From NCBI GenBank assembly GCA_023380955.1, contig JAMCTB010000100.1, positions 1 through 13,414 on the forward strand: a stretch of DNA of 13,414 nt, read 5' to 3'. Positions 7,302 through 13,414 of the stretch are shown piece after piece. Within the stretch, counting starts at the first letter, position 1. Each line of letters starts with the position of its first letter. The DNA comes from Chloroflexota bacterium. Its GTDB lineage: Bacteria > Chloroflexota > UBA6077. The notes below the pieces were generated by a model. It was not told the DNA's origin. It searched no databases and was given only the letters and a program-made list of their open reading frames with translations. Position numbers and translations under genes: made by a program.

Positions 7302-7700
7302 ATGGAAAGCCTAGTGCTATTCGGTTGTGAGCAGCGCCTGGACTCTGATCTGCGATCCCTGGAACGGGCGGCGGCAGCGGGCGGCTATGCCCTGCGGCTG
7401 GTAACGTTGCCCTGTTCCAGCTCCCTGGAGCCGGCCATCGTGTTGCGGGCCTTCGAGGGAGGCGCCGATGCGGTCGGGGTGCTGGCCTGCCGGCCTGAAT
7501 TCTGCCGTCAGGGCGATGGCAGCCGGCGGGCGGAGCGACGAATGGCGCGGGCGGCCAGGATGCTCGAGGATATCGGCCTGGGTGCAGGCCGGATTCTGTT
7601 CCAGAAGGGCGAGCCCGGCCAGGGCACCGGCGAGGCCCTGACTTCATTGCTAGAGGCGGCGCGGGCCGCGGGGCCCAGCCCGCTAAGAAAAGGACCGTAG
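7302..7700 (+). CDS. MvhD-like hydrogenase/heterodisulfide reductase iron-sulfur subunit
   Basis: This is a 132-residue protein, the usual size for the MvhD/FrhD family. Matching features are an N-terminal hydrophobic strand ending in FGC (Cys9), then LPCSSSLEPAIVLRAFEGGAD (Cys38), then ACRPEFC (Cys63, Cys68) and RRAERRMARAARMLEDIGL. Family members bind a [2Fe-2S] cluster and carry electrons between a hydrogenase or formate dehydrogenase and HdrABC-type modules. The usual N-terminal cysteine cluster (CCxxC-like) is reduced here to one cysteine, but four remain in total. The reading frame is open further upstream (TTG at 7221), but ATG 7302 gives the family length. In acetogens a similar gene neighbours metVF. 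No HdrA is present in the window, so its partner may be encoded elsewhere or be one of the flavoproteins here. Confidence 0.82.
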   Translation: MESLVLFGCEQRLDSDLRSLERAAAAGGYALRLVTLPCSSSLEPAIVLRAFEGGADAVGVLACRPEFCRQGDGSRRAERRMARAARMLEDIGLGAGRILFQKGEPGQGTGEALTSLLEAARAAGPSPLRKGP

Positions 7701-7819
7701 GGCAGAGCCCCGCGTTTTCGCCGGGAACGGGAGGGCGGCGCACAGGCCGGGCGCGAGCATCCGCCGGCAGCGGGGAGCGGGTCCTCCGGAACGTTGGTGC
7801 TACGGGGAGAGCAACACCA

Positions 7820-8488
7820 ATGATTGTAGCCAAGCAGAAATCACTGGACAAGCTGGTCGATATGATCCAGCGGCACAAGCGGGTCCTGCTGGTGGGATGT
7901 GCCACCTGCGTGGCCGAGTGCGCGGCCGGCGGCGAGCGCGAGGTCTCCGAGCTGGGCCCGGCCCTGCGGATGGCCCTGCGCCTGCGCGGCAGGGATACCG
8001 AAGTGCTGGAGAAGACTATCGAGCGCCAGTGCGAGTTGGAGTTCGTAGACAATATCAGCGATACCGTGGAGGAGTGCGATGCCGTCCTGTCCGCCGGCTG
8101 CGGCATAGGCGCGCAGATCGTGGCCGAGCGCTTTCAGCCGGTGCCGGTCTACCCTGCCCTAGACACAACGTTCCTGGGCGTGCGGGAGCAACCCGGCGTA
8201 TGGTCGGAGCGCTGCGCCGCCTGTGGCGAGTGCGTGCTGGACCGCACGGGCGGCATCTGCCCGATCATCCGCTGCTCCAAGGGCCTGCTCAACGGGCCGT
8301 GCGGCGGCTCGCACGACGGGAAGTGCGAGATCAGCGACGATGTCGAGTGCGGCTGGGCCCTCATCGTGGAGCGGCTGCGGGCGATGGACCGCCTGGACGA
8401 GCTGGACGAGTACCAGCCGCCCAAGGACTGGTCCACCAGCCGTGATGGCGGGCCGCGGCGAATAGTGCGGGAGGATCTGCGACAATGA
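7820..8488 (+). CDS. metV: MetV, methylenetetrahydrofolate reductase Fe-S/zinc partner subunit
   Basis: The 222-residue product belongs to the cysteine-rich MetV family (MTHFR C-terminal domain type). It has an N-terminal VGCATCVAEC motif (Cys27, 30, 34), a central SAGCGIGAQ segment, and a C-terminal cluster CAACGECVLDRTGGICPIIRC followed by GPCGG (Cys132, 135, 138, 147, 152, 161). In acetogens MetV binds [4Fe-4S] clusters and forms a complex with MetF, supplying electrons for reducing methylene-THF. ATG 7820 follows GGGGAGAG at 7804-7811. The stop overlaps the metF start as ATGA, which points to translational coupling and a 1:1 complex. The 119-nt GC-rich gap from the mvhD-like gene shows no other gene. 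Confidence 0.92.
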   Translation: MIVAKQKSLDKLVDMIQRHKRVLLVGCATCVAECAAGGEREVSELGPALRMALRLRGRDTEVLEKTIERQCELEFVDNISDTVEECDAVLSAGCGIGAQIVAERFQPVPVYPALDTTFLGVREQPGVWSERCAACGECVLDRTGGICPIIRCSKGLLNGPCGGSHDGKCEISDDVECGWALIVERLRAMDRLDELDEYQPPKDWSTSRDGGPRRIVREDLRQ

Positions 8489-9420
8489 AGGCGGGAAGCA
8501 ACCTGGAAAAAGTCCTGGCGGCGGGGCACTTCGCCGTCACCGCCGAGCTGGGGCCGCCGATGAGCGCCGACGTCGACGTGGTGCGCCGGAAGATCGAGGC
8601 CCTGCGGGGCACTGCCGACGCCTACAATATCACCGATAACCAGACGGCCGTCGTGCGGATGAGCAGCATCGCCACTGCCCTGTTCCTCCTCAAGGAAGGG
8701 CTGGAGCCGGTGATGCAAATGACCTGCCGCGACCGCAATCGCATCGCCATCCAGAGCGATATCCTGGGGGCAGTGGCCCACGGCGTCCGGAACTGCCTGT
8801 GCATCAGCGGCGACCACCAGTCCTTCGGCGCCGCCGGCCGGCTGAAGGGCCATCCCGGCTCCAAGAACGTCTACGACATCGACTCCATACAGCTAGTGAA
8901 TATCCTCAAGGGGATGCGGGACGACTCCCGCTTCCAGGGGGGCGATCCTATCGATCATCCGACCCCGCTGTTCATCGGAGCGGCCTGGACGCCGATGGGC
9001 GATCCCGTGGACATCCGGGTGCTGCGCCTGGGCAAGAAGGTCCGCGCGGGCGCCGACTTCATCCAGACCCAGGGCGTGTACGACGTGGAGGGCTTCGCCG
9101 CCCAGGTGGCGCGGGCACGCGAGCGGGGCATCGTCGAGCGCACCAGCATCCTGGCCGGCATCATCGTGCCCAAGTCGGCGCGGATGCTGGAATACATGAA
9201 CAGCTCGGTGGCTGGCGTGCGCGTGCCCCAGGCCCTCATCGAGCGCATGCGGGCCGCCAAGAATCCCAAAGAGGAGGGCATCCGCGTCGCCGTGGAGCTG
9301 ATCCAGCAGGTGCGCGAGATCCCCGGCGTGCGGGGCGTCCATCTCCAGGCCATCGAGTGGGAGGAGGCCATCCCAACCATCGTGCGGGAAGCCGGCCTGC
9401 TGCCGCGCCCTGCCGTCTAA
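8485..9420 (+). CDS. metF: 5,10-methylenetetrahydrofolate reductase
   Basis: The 311-residue protein has the MetF TIM-barrel features: FAVTAELGPP near the N-terminus (Glu21 matches the catalytic Glu of the FEFFPP motif), NITDNQTAVVRMSS, a CLCISGDHQ segment for flavin/folate binding, GADFIQTQGVYD, and a C-terminal GVHLQAIEWEEAIP. It reduces methylene-THF to methyl-THF, using FAD or FMN, for methionine synthesis or the methyl branch of the Wood-Ljungdahl pathway. The short MetF plus separate MetV is the anaerobe-type arrangement. It starts inside the metV stop codon. The next gene's Shine-Dalgarno sequence (AAAGGAAAG) overlaps the metF stop, so the downstream glutamate synthase-like gene is in the same operon. 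Confidence 0.95.
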   Translation: MKAGSNLEKVLAAGHFAVTAELGPPMSADVDVVRRKIEALRGTADAYNITDNQTAVVRMSSIATALFLLKEGLEPVMQMTCRDRNRIAIQSDILGAVAHGVRNCLCISGDHQSFGAAGRLKGHPGSKNVYDIDSIQLVNILKGMRDDSRFQGGDPIDHPTPLFIGAAWTPMGDPVDIRVLRLGKKVRAGADFIQTQGVYDVEGFAAQVARARERGIVERTSILAGIIVPKSARMLEYMNSSVAGVRVPQALIERMRAAKNPKEEGIRVAVELIQQVREIPGVRGVHLQAIEWEEAIPTIVREAGLLPRPAV

Positions 9421-9431
9421 AGGAAAGCCCT

Positions 9432-12400
9432 ATGTCTGGCAAGTTCCACCTGTCACCTGCCCCGGCCCCCGGCCGCCGGCAGATCGTGCCCAAGACGCTG
9501 ATGCAAGAGCGGGACGGCTGCCTCGGCTGCCTGGTCTGCGCCAAGCGCGACTGTCCCTACGACGTGCACAAGAACCGCACGTTCGTCGCCGCCGAGCTGG
9601 TCGATACCCGGGACACGGCCTGCAAGACCTGCTTCAGGTGCGTGCAGGACTGCAAGAAGGGTATTCTATATAAGGCCCCGAACCCGGCCTATCAGCGCCT
9701 CGGCGATGCTTACTGGACGCCCGAGATCATTTCGTCCCTCTGGACCCAGTCCACCACCGGCGCTATTCCCGTCTCGGGGGCCGGCTACCCCGGTCCCTTC
9801 TCGGGCCCCGGCTTCGACGAGATGTGGACGGATATGTCGGAGATCGTGCGCCCGACGCGGGACGGCATCCACGGCCGCGAGTACATCAGCACCGCCGTAG
9901 ATTTGGGCCGCCGTTTGTCGCATCTGGAGTTCGCTCCCGACGGGTCCCTGGCCGTGCAGCCGCCCGCCCAACTGGAAATTCCCCTGCCCGTCCTGTTCGA
10001 CACCGTGCCCTTGCCCTACCTGGGCAGCCGTGTGTTGCAGGCCGCCGTCGACGCCGCCCGGCAGGTGGGGATACTGGCCATTCTGCCCGCGGCCCTGGCC
10101 GGCGAGTTTGCCGGCCGCGAGGTGGTGCCGTACTTCGCTGGGGAGGAGGCCCTTGCCCGCACCAGGACGGGCGTCCAGCCCCGGATGGTCGAGATCGGGG
10201 GAGGGCCGCTGGTGGCGGACGCGCTGGCCAATGTGCGCCGCCGTTTCCCCGAAGCTATCGTCGCCGTGCGCTTGCCCCTGGACGGGGCCGCTGCCGAGCG
10301 GACCATGGCCGCCGTCGAGGCAGGGGCCGACGTCGTGCATCTCTGCGCCGGCCTCGACGGCCAGGCGGGCGATGCCTTTATGAAGGATGCCCTGCGGGCC
10401 GTCCACGACCGGCTGGTGGCCGAGGGACGGCGCGACGAGGTCACGCTGCTGGCCGGGGGCGGGGTCGGGCTGGCCGAGCACATGGCTAAGGCCATCATCT
10501 GCGGAGCTGACGCGATCACCATCGACGCCCCGCTGCTCATCGCTCTGGGATGCCGCTGGTGTGACCTCTGCTTCCAGGGCAAGGACTGCCCGGTGGAGCT
10601 GGAAAAGATCGACCCGGAATGGGGCGCGCGCCGCATACGGAACCTGATGATCTCCTGGCACTCCCAGTTGATCGAAGTGTTGGGCGCGATGGGAATGCGT
10701 GAGGTGCGCCGGCTGCGCGGCGAGGTGGGCCGGGCGATGTTCGCCCGCGACCTGGAGGAAGCCGCCTTTGCGCATCTCTCCGACATGGTATCTGGGCCGC
10801 AAGGTTCCTTTGTCATCCTGAGCGAAGTCGAAGATCCCGACGCCGAGGGCGTCGGGGCGAAGGATCTCGCTGGTCAGGATGTACGAGATTCTTCGTTCTC
10901 CCGCAGCCCTTCGGGCCGCGGGATCCAGAGAGCTCCGCTCGCTCAGAATGACACGCAAACGACCTCCACGAAGGAGTTGACTCATCCCTCCGGCAACGGC
11001 CGGCCCGATCCGGAGGTGAAGGTCACCCCATCACGCTTCCGCCGCACCATCGGCAAGCACCTGATCGTGCGCGACAGCAGCACCTGCATCGCCTGCGGCA
11101 AGTGCGCCGAGCTGTGCCCCTACGGCGTGCACCGCAAGGCTGGCAGCGGCCGGATGCTGGAGCCCCTCAGCCACAAGTGCATCGGCACGCCCTGCGCCGA
11201 GCGTGAGTACTACTGCATCGCCAACTGCGAGCAGCACGCCCTCACGATGGTAGACAACCCGTCGTTCCTGGCGATGGGCGAGCGGCGCTGGACGGCGGAC
11301 CTGCTGGCGAGCACCTGGTATGAGGCGGAGAGGGGCCGCGTGCCGGAGGGCGACCTGGAGTACCGCACCGGCGATTCCGGCGGCGGCTTCGACCGGCTGC
11401 GCTTACGCTTCCCTCAAAGCGGCGGCCTTCCCCCTTCGGAGAAGATAGACCTCACCGTGGAGCTGAACCGGCGGCACGACGGCCGGCGGGAGATACGACT
11501 GGGGATGCCGATGTACGGCGGAGGAATGTCCTTCGGCTCGGTGAGCCTGACCACGATGCTGGCCAGGGCACGGGCCCACGGGGCATGGCGGAGCTTCACC
11601 TGCACCGGCGAGGGCGGCTACCCCGACGCGCTGGCCAAGTATGCCGAGCACGTCATCACGCAGGTAGCCACCGGCCTCTTCGGCGTGCGGGAGGAGACCA
11701 TCCGCCGGGCGCCCATCGTCGAGTTCAAGTACGCGCAGGGCGCCAAGCCCGGCCTGGGCGGCCACCTGCTGGGCGACAAGGTCACCGCCGAGGTGGCCCG
11801 CATGCGGGATGCCGTGGCCGGCAGCGCCCTCTTCTCGCCGTTCCCGTTCCACTCCGTCTACTCGGTGGAGGACCATAAGAAGCATGTGGACTGGATCAAG
11901 GCGATGAACCCGGAAGCTCTCGTAGCGGTGAAGGTGTCCACGCCCACCGACGTGGACATGGTGGCGGTAGGCTCGTACTACGCCGGCGCCCACATCATTC
12001 ACCTGGACGGCAGCTACGGCGGGACCGGCGCAGCGCCGGACATCGCCAAGAAGAACATCGCTATGCCTATCGAGTACGCCATACCGAAGGCGCACCGCTT
12101 CCTGATCGAGGAAGGGGTGCGCGATCAGGTCACTCTAGTGGCCTCGGGCGGCATCCGCAGTCCCCACGACGTGGCCAAGGCCATCGCCCTGGGGGCCGAT
12201 GCGGTGGTCATCGGCACCGCCGACCTGGTGGCCCTGGAGTGCATCCGCTGCCACAACTGCGAGAGCGGCCGCGGCTGTCCGCGCGGCATCGCCACCACCG
12301 ACCCGCAGCTCGCGGCTATGGTAGACCTGGAGTGGGCCACCCAACGGATAATAAACATGTATGCCGCCTGGAACAGCGAGCTGGCCAGCATCCTGCGGCG

Positions 12401-12479
12401 CCTCGGCCTCCGCTCTATACGCGAGCTGGTCGGCCGTGCCGGCTTTCTGGTCCACCTGGACCACGAGGGACAAGAATGA
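9432..12479 (+). CDS. Tandem ferredoxin + glutamate synthase FMN-domain fusion protein
   Basis: This 1015-residue protein is two similar modules in tandem. Module 1 (residues 1-~458) has two [4Fe-4S] motifs (Cys30/33/36/41 and 64/67/70/74), a barrel remnant, and a Cys4 motif (374/377/380/386). Module 2 (~535-1015) has Cys552/555/558/562 and 583/588/595/599, then a full FMN barrel: GGGMSFGSVS (~696), KYAQGAKPGLGG (~766), VYSVEDHKKHVDWI, DGSYGGTGAAP and ASGGIRSPHDVAKAIALGADA. It ends with the matching Cys4 motif (937/940/943/949). Module 1 keeps the second half of the barrel (AGGGVGLAEHMAKAIICGADA) but lacks the SFG, GQGAKPG and GGTG motifs, so it probably does no flavin chemistry. Residues 460-508 are encoded by a repeat element. 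ATG 9432 follows AAAGGAAAG; the longer open frame upstream overlaps metF and was rejected. It could serve glutamate synthase, an N-methylglutamate synthase-like enzyme, or electron transfer to MetVF. Confidence 0.88.
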   Translation: MSGKFHLSPAPAPGRRQIVPKTLMQERDGCLGCLVCAKRDCPYDVHKNRTFVAAELVDTRDTACKTCFRCVQDCKKGILYKAPNPAYQRLGDAYWTPEIISSLWTQSTTGAIPVSGAGYPGPFSGPGFDEMWTDMSEIVRPTRDGIHGREYISTAVDLGRRLSHLEFAPDGSLAVQPPAQLEIPLPVLFDTVPLPYLGSRVLQAAVDAARQVGILAILPAALAGEFAGREVVPYFAGEEALARTRTGVQPRMVEIGGGPLVADALANVRRRFPEAIVAVRLPLDGAAAERTMAAVEAGADVVHLCAGLDGQAGDAFMKDALRAVHDRLVAEGRRDEVTLLAGGGVGLAEHMAKAIICGADAITIDAPLLIALGCRWCDLCFQGKDCPVELEKIDPEWGARRIRNLMISWHSQLIEVLGAMGMREVRRLRGEVGRAMFARDLEEAAFAHLSDMVSGPQGSFVILSEVEDPDAEGVGAKDLAGQDVRDSSFSRSPSGRGIQRAPLAQNDTQTTSTKELTHPSGNGRPDPEVKVTPSRFRRTIGKHLIVRDSSTCIACGKCAELCPYGVHRKAGSGRMLEPLSHKCIGTPCAEREYYCIANCEQHALTMVDNPSFLAMGERRWTADLLASTWYEAERGRVPEGDLEYRTGDSGGGFDRLRLRFPQSGGLPPSEKIDLTVELNRRHDGRREIRLGMPMYGGGMSFGSVSLTTMLARARAHGAWRSFTCTGEGGYPDALAKYAEHVITQVATGLFGVREETIRRAPIVEFKYAQGAKPGLGGHLLGDKVTAEVARMRDAVAGSALFSPFPFHSVYSVEDHKKHVDWIKAMNPEALVAVKVSTPTDVDMVAVGSYYAGAHIIHLDGSYGGTGAAPDIAKKNIAMPIEYAIPKAHRFLIEEGVRDQVTLVASGGIRSPHDVAKAIALGADAVVIGTADLVALECIRCHNCESGRGCPRGIATTDPQLAAMVDLEWATQRIINMYAAWNSELASILRRLGLRSIRELVGRAGFLVHLDHEGQE
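10811..10953. repeat. MITE/REP-like palindromic element inside the fusion gene
   Basis: The terminal inverted repeats are TGTCATCCTGAGCGA (10811-10825) and TCGCTCAGAATGACA (10939-10953), matching at 14 of 15 positions. The interior holds further hairpins: CCCGACGCC-gag-GGCGTCGGG, a GAAGGATCTCG / CGAGATTCTTCG pair, and CCCGCAGCCC / GGGCCGCGGG. Short dispersed elements with ends of the TGTCATTCTGAGCGAAG type are, to my knowledge, common between genes in many environmental bacterial genomes. Here the element is translated in frame as a low-complexity linker between the two protein modules. No clear target-site duplication was found. Its 143-bp length is not a multiple of three. Confidence 0.8.
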
Positions 12480-12498
12480 TTGGGCAACGTATTGGGCC

Positions 12499-12528
12499 AC
12501 GCAGTGACGACTTAAGTCGTCACTGCGT
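12499..12528. repeat. 30-bp perfect palindrome, copy 1
   Basis: It is a perfect palindrome with half-site ACGCAGTGACGACTT and centre CTTAAG, 19 bp after the fusion gene's stop codon. It shares the core ACGACTTAAGTCGT with a second copy at 12600-12625 and has a similar flanking sequence (CCACG-pyrimidine-AGTG). It is probably a REP-type intergenic repeat; as RNA it would make a strong hairpin that could protect or terminate the upstream transcript. Confidence 0.88.
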
Positions 12529-12599
12529 CACTAGTCGTCCCTACGTTCCCGGATCACCTGACGGGCGAGGCGCAAGTGTTGTCGCGCCACGTAGTGGCT

Positions 12600-12625
12600 G
12601 TAGTAACGACTTAAGTCGTTACTAC
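12600..12625. repeat. 26-bp perfect palindrome, copy 2
   Basis: The half-site is GTAGTAACGACTT. The core is the same as copy 1, with compensating changes in both arms (TAAC/GTTA against TGAC/GTCA), so base pairing is conserved while sequence varies. CCACGTAGTGGCTG immediately precedes it. It lies 32 bp before the amidotransferase-like start codon, so a hairpin here could affect that gene's translation. Confidence 0.88.
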
Positions 12626-12657
12626 GTGCCTGGCTCACCCGCATTGGGGGCGCAACT

Positions 12658-13414
12658 ATGAGCAATCTATCAAAGCGTATGCTGAGAAGTCGAAAGAGCA
12701 TGCTGGCCGGCCTGCCGGTCCCTCCCCTGGCCAAGGCAGCGGAAGAGGGCGGGTGCGGTGTAGTGGGCTTCGCCGCCAGCATCCCTGTGGGCGGACGCCA
12801 TATCTTCGAGCCGTCGCTGCAGATGCACAACCGTGGCAACGGCAAGGGCGGCGGCATTGCCGCCGTCGGTATGGTGCCGGAGCAGCTCGGCGTCTCCCGC
12901 CAGGTCCTCGACGAGGACTACCTGTTGCAAGTGGCTCTCCTCGATCCTGCGGCCAAGGACGAGGTGGAGCAGCAGTTCATCGCCGACAGCTTCGACGTGC
13001 ACCACGCCGGCCTGGTGCCCACGGTGGACGACTACCGCGATATCCCCGGCCTGGAAGTGCGACCTCCCGACGTGGCCCGCTACTTCGTGCGGCCCAAGGC
13101 CGCCGCCCTGGACCGCTTCGTCGAGGAGAATGGACTGCAGGGCCTGACCCGGCGGCAGGCCGAGGACGAGTTCGTGTACCGGAACTCCTTCCGCCTCAAC
13201 CAGGCCTTCTATGCCTCTTTGGGCGAGAAGCGGGCCTTCGTCCTCTCCCACGGCCGTGACCTGATGATCCTGAAGATCGTGGGCTACGCCGAGCAGGTGG
13301 CCCAGTATTATAAGCTGGAGGACTTCAAGGCCCACATCTGGATCGCCCACCAGCGCTATCCGACCAAGGGCCGGGTGTGGCATCCAGCCGGCGCCCATCC
13401 CTTCATCGGCCTGA
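12658..13414 (+). CDS. Class II glutamine amidotransferase-like protein (glutamate synthase GltB1 type), 3' end missing
   Basis: The frame stays open to the window edge (252 codons visible). After a 32-residue basic leader comes GCGVVGFAAS, where Cys33 matches the catalytic N-terminal cysteine of class II amidotransferases, so a leader would have to be removed. Next are MHNRGNGKGGGIAAVGM (from residue ~56, equivalent to the family's YRGxGxGAGFA-type segment) and AHQRYPTKGRVWHPAGAHPF (His231, Arg233; equivalent to the RFSTN/W..AQPF glutamine-site region). This is the separate amidotransferase subunit of split glutamate synthases and of N-methylglutamate synthase. It lies 178 nt after the FMN fusion gene. 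ATG 12658 follows GGGGG at 12646-12650. A GXGXG-domain subunit would be expected just beyond the right edge. Confidence 0.85.
   Translation, partial: MSNLSKRMLRSRKSMLAGLPVPPLAKAAEEGGCGVVGFAASIPVGGRHIFEPSLQMHNRGNGKGGGIAAVGMVPEQLGVSRQVLDEDYLLQVALLDPAAKDEVEQQFIADSFDVHHAGLVPTVDDYRDIPGLEVRPPDVARYFVRPKAAALDRFVEENGLQGLTRRQAEDEFVYRNSFRLNQAFYASLGEKRAFVLSHGRDLMILKIVGYAEQVAQYYKLEDFKAHIWIAHQRYPTKGRVWHPAGAHPFIGL

Noticed and set aside
7060..8106. 348-codon minus-strand ORF
   Set aside because: It is Arg/Pro/Ser-rich shadow sequence antisense to the mvhD-like and metV genes, which have clear family motifs.
8799..9431. N-terminal extension of the fusion protein frame
   Set aside because: The stretch is Arg/Gly/Pro-rich out-of-frame metF sequence; a good ribosome binding site and family-like N-terminus support ATG 9432.
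9666..10985. 439-codon minus-strand ORF
   Set aside because: Antisense shadow of the fusion protein in GC-rich sequence, no recognisable motifs.
12499..12625. CRISPR-like repeats
   Set aside because: There are only two copies, each a self-complementary palindrome with diverged arms and no regular spacers.

Overview
The window looks like a piece of a moderately GC-rich anaerobic bacterium, most plausibly a Chloroflexota member (Dehalococcoidia-like). The clues are indirect. A 23S rRNA gene has its own promoter and no 16S gene upstream, an unlinked arrangement known from Dehalococcoides. There is a two-gene MetV/MetF methylene-tetrahydrofolate reductase beside an MvhD-like iron-sulfur protein, as in organisms using the Wood-Ljungdahl methyl branch. 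The glutamate synthase-type proteins are of the split 'archaeal' kind. Taxonomy is inferred, not proven.

Layout. Positions 1-2213 hold the 5' three quarters of a 23S rRNA gene on the minus strand. Helix 45 is interrupted by a ~140-nt intervening sequence that keeps the start of a four-helix-bundle 'S23' ORF. Positions 2214-2600 are the rRNA leader and promoter. A divergent promoter then drives a PucR-family regulator (2850-4502). After a 450-nt leader comes a stand-alone FMN-binding glutamate synthase-like protein (4955-6595). It is followed by a frameshifted and truncated NuoE-like relic (6599-6885) that contains two abutting perfect palindromes. A strong promoter, tandem hairpins and a 22-bp-period direct repeat fill 6880-7200.

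The second plus-strand cluster is mvhD-like (7302-7700), metV (7820-8488), metF (8485-9420, ATGA overlap), a 1015-residue protein with two fused ferredoxin + glutamate-synthase modules (9432-12479), two palindromic repeats (12499-12625), and a class II glutamine amidotransferase-like gene running off the right edge (12658-13414+).

How the genes may work together. MetF with MetV reduces methylene-THF to methyl-THF. MvhD-like proteins pass electrons between heterodisulfide-reductase-type modules and their partners. The amidotransferase and FMN/Fe-S modules are the parts of a glutamate synthase or of the related N-methylglutamate synthase. Their tight clustering suggests a C1-nitrogen or C1-redox system that is not a standard glutamate synthase operon. 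The most unusual protein is the fused one: its first FMN barrel has lost the recognisable flavin and substrate motifs, and its two halves are joined by a translated ~143-bp inverted-repeat element.
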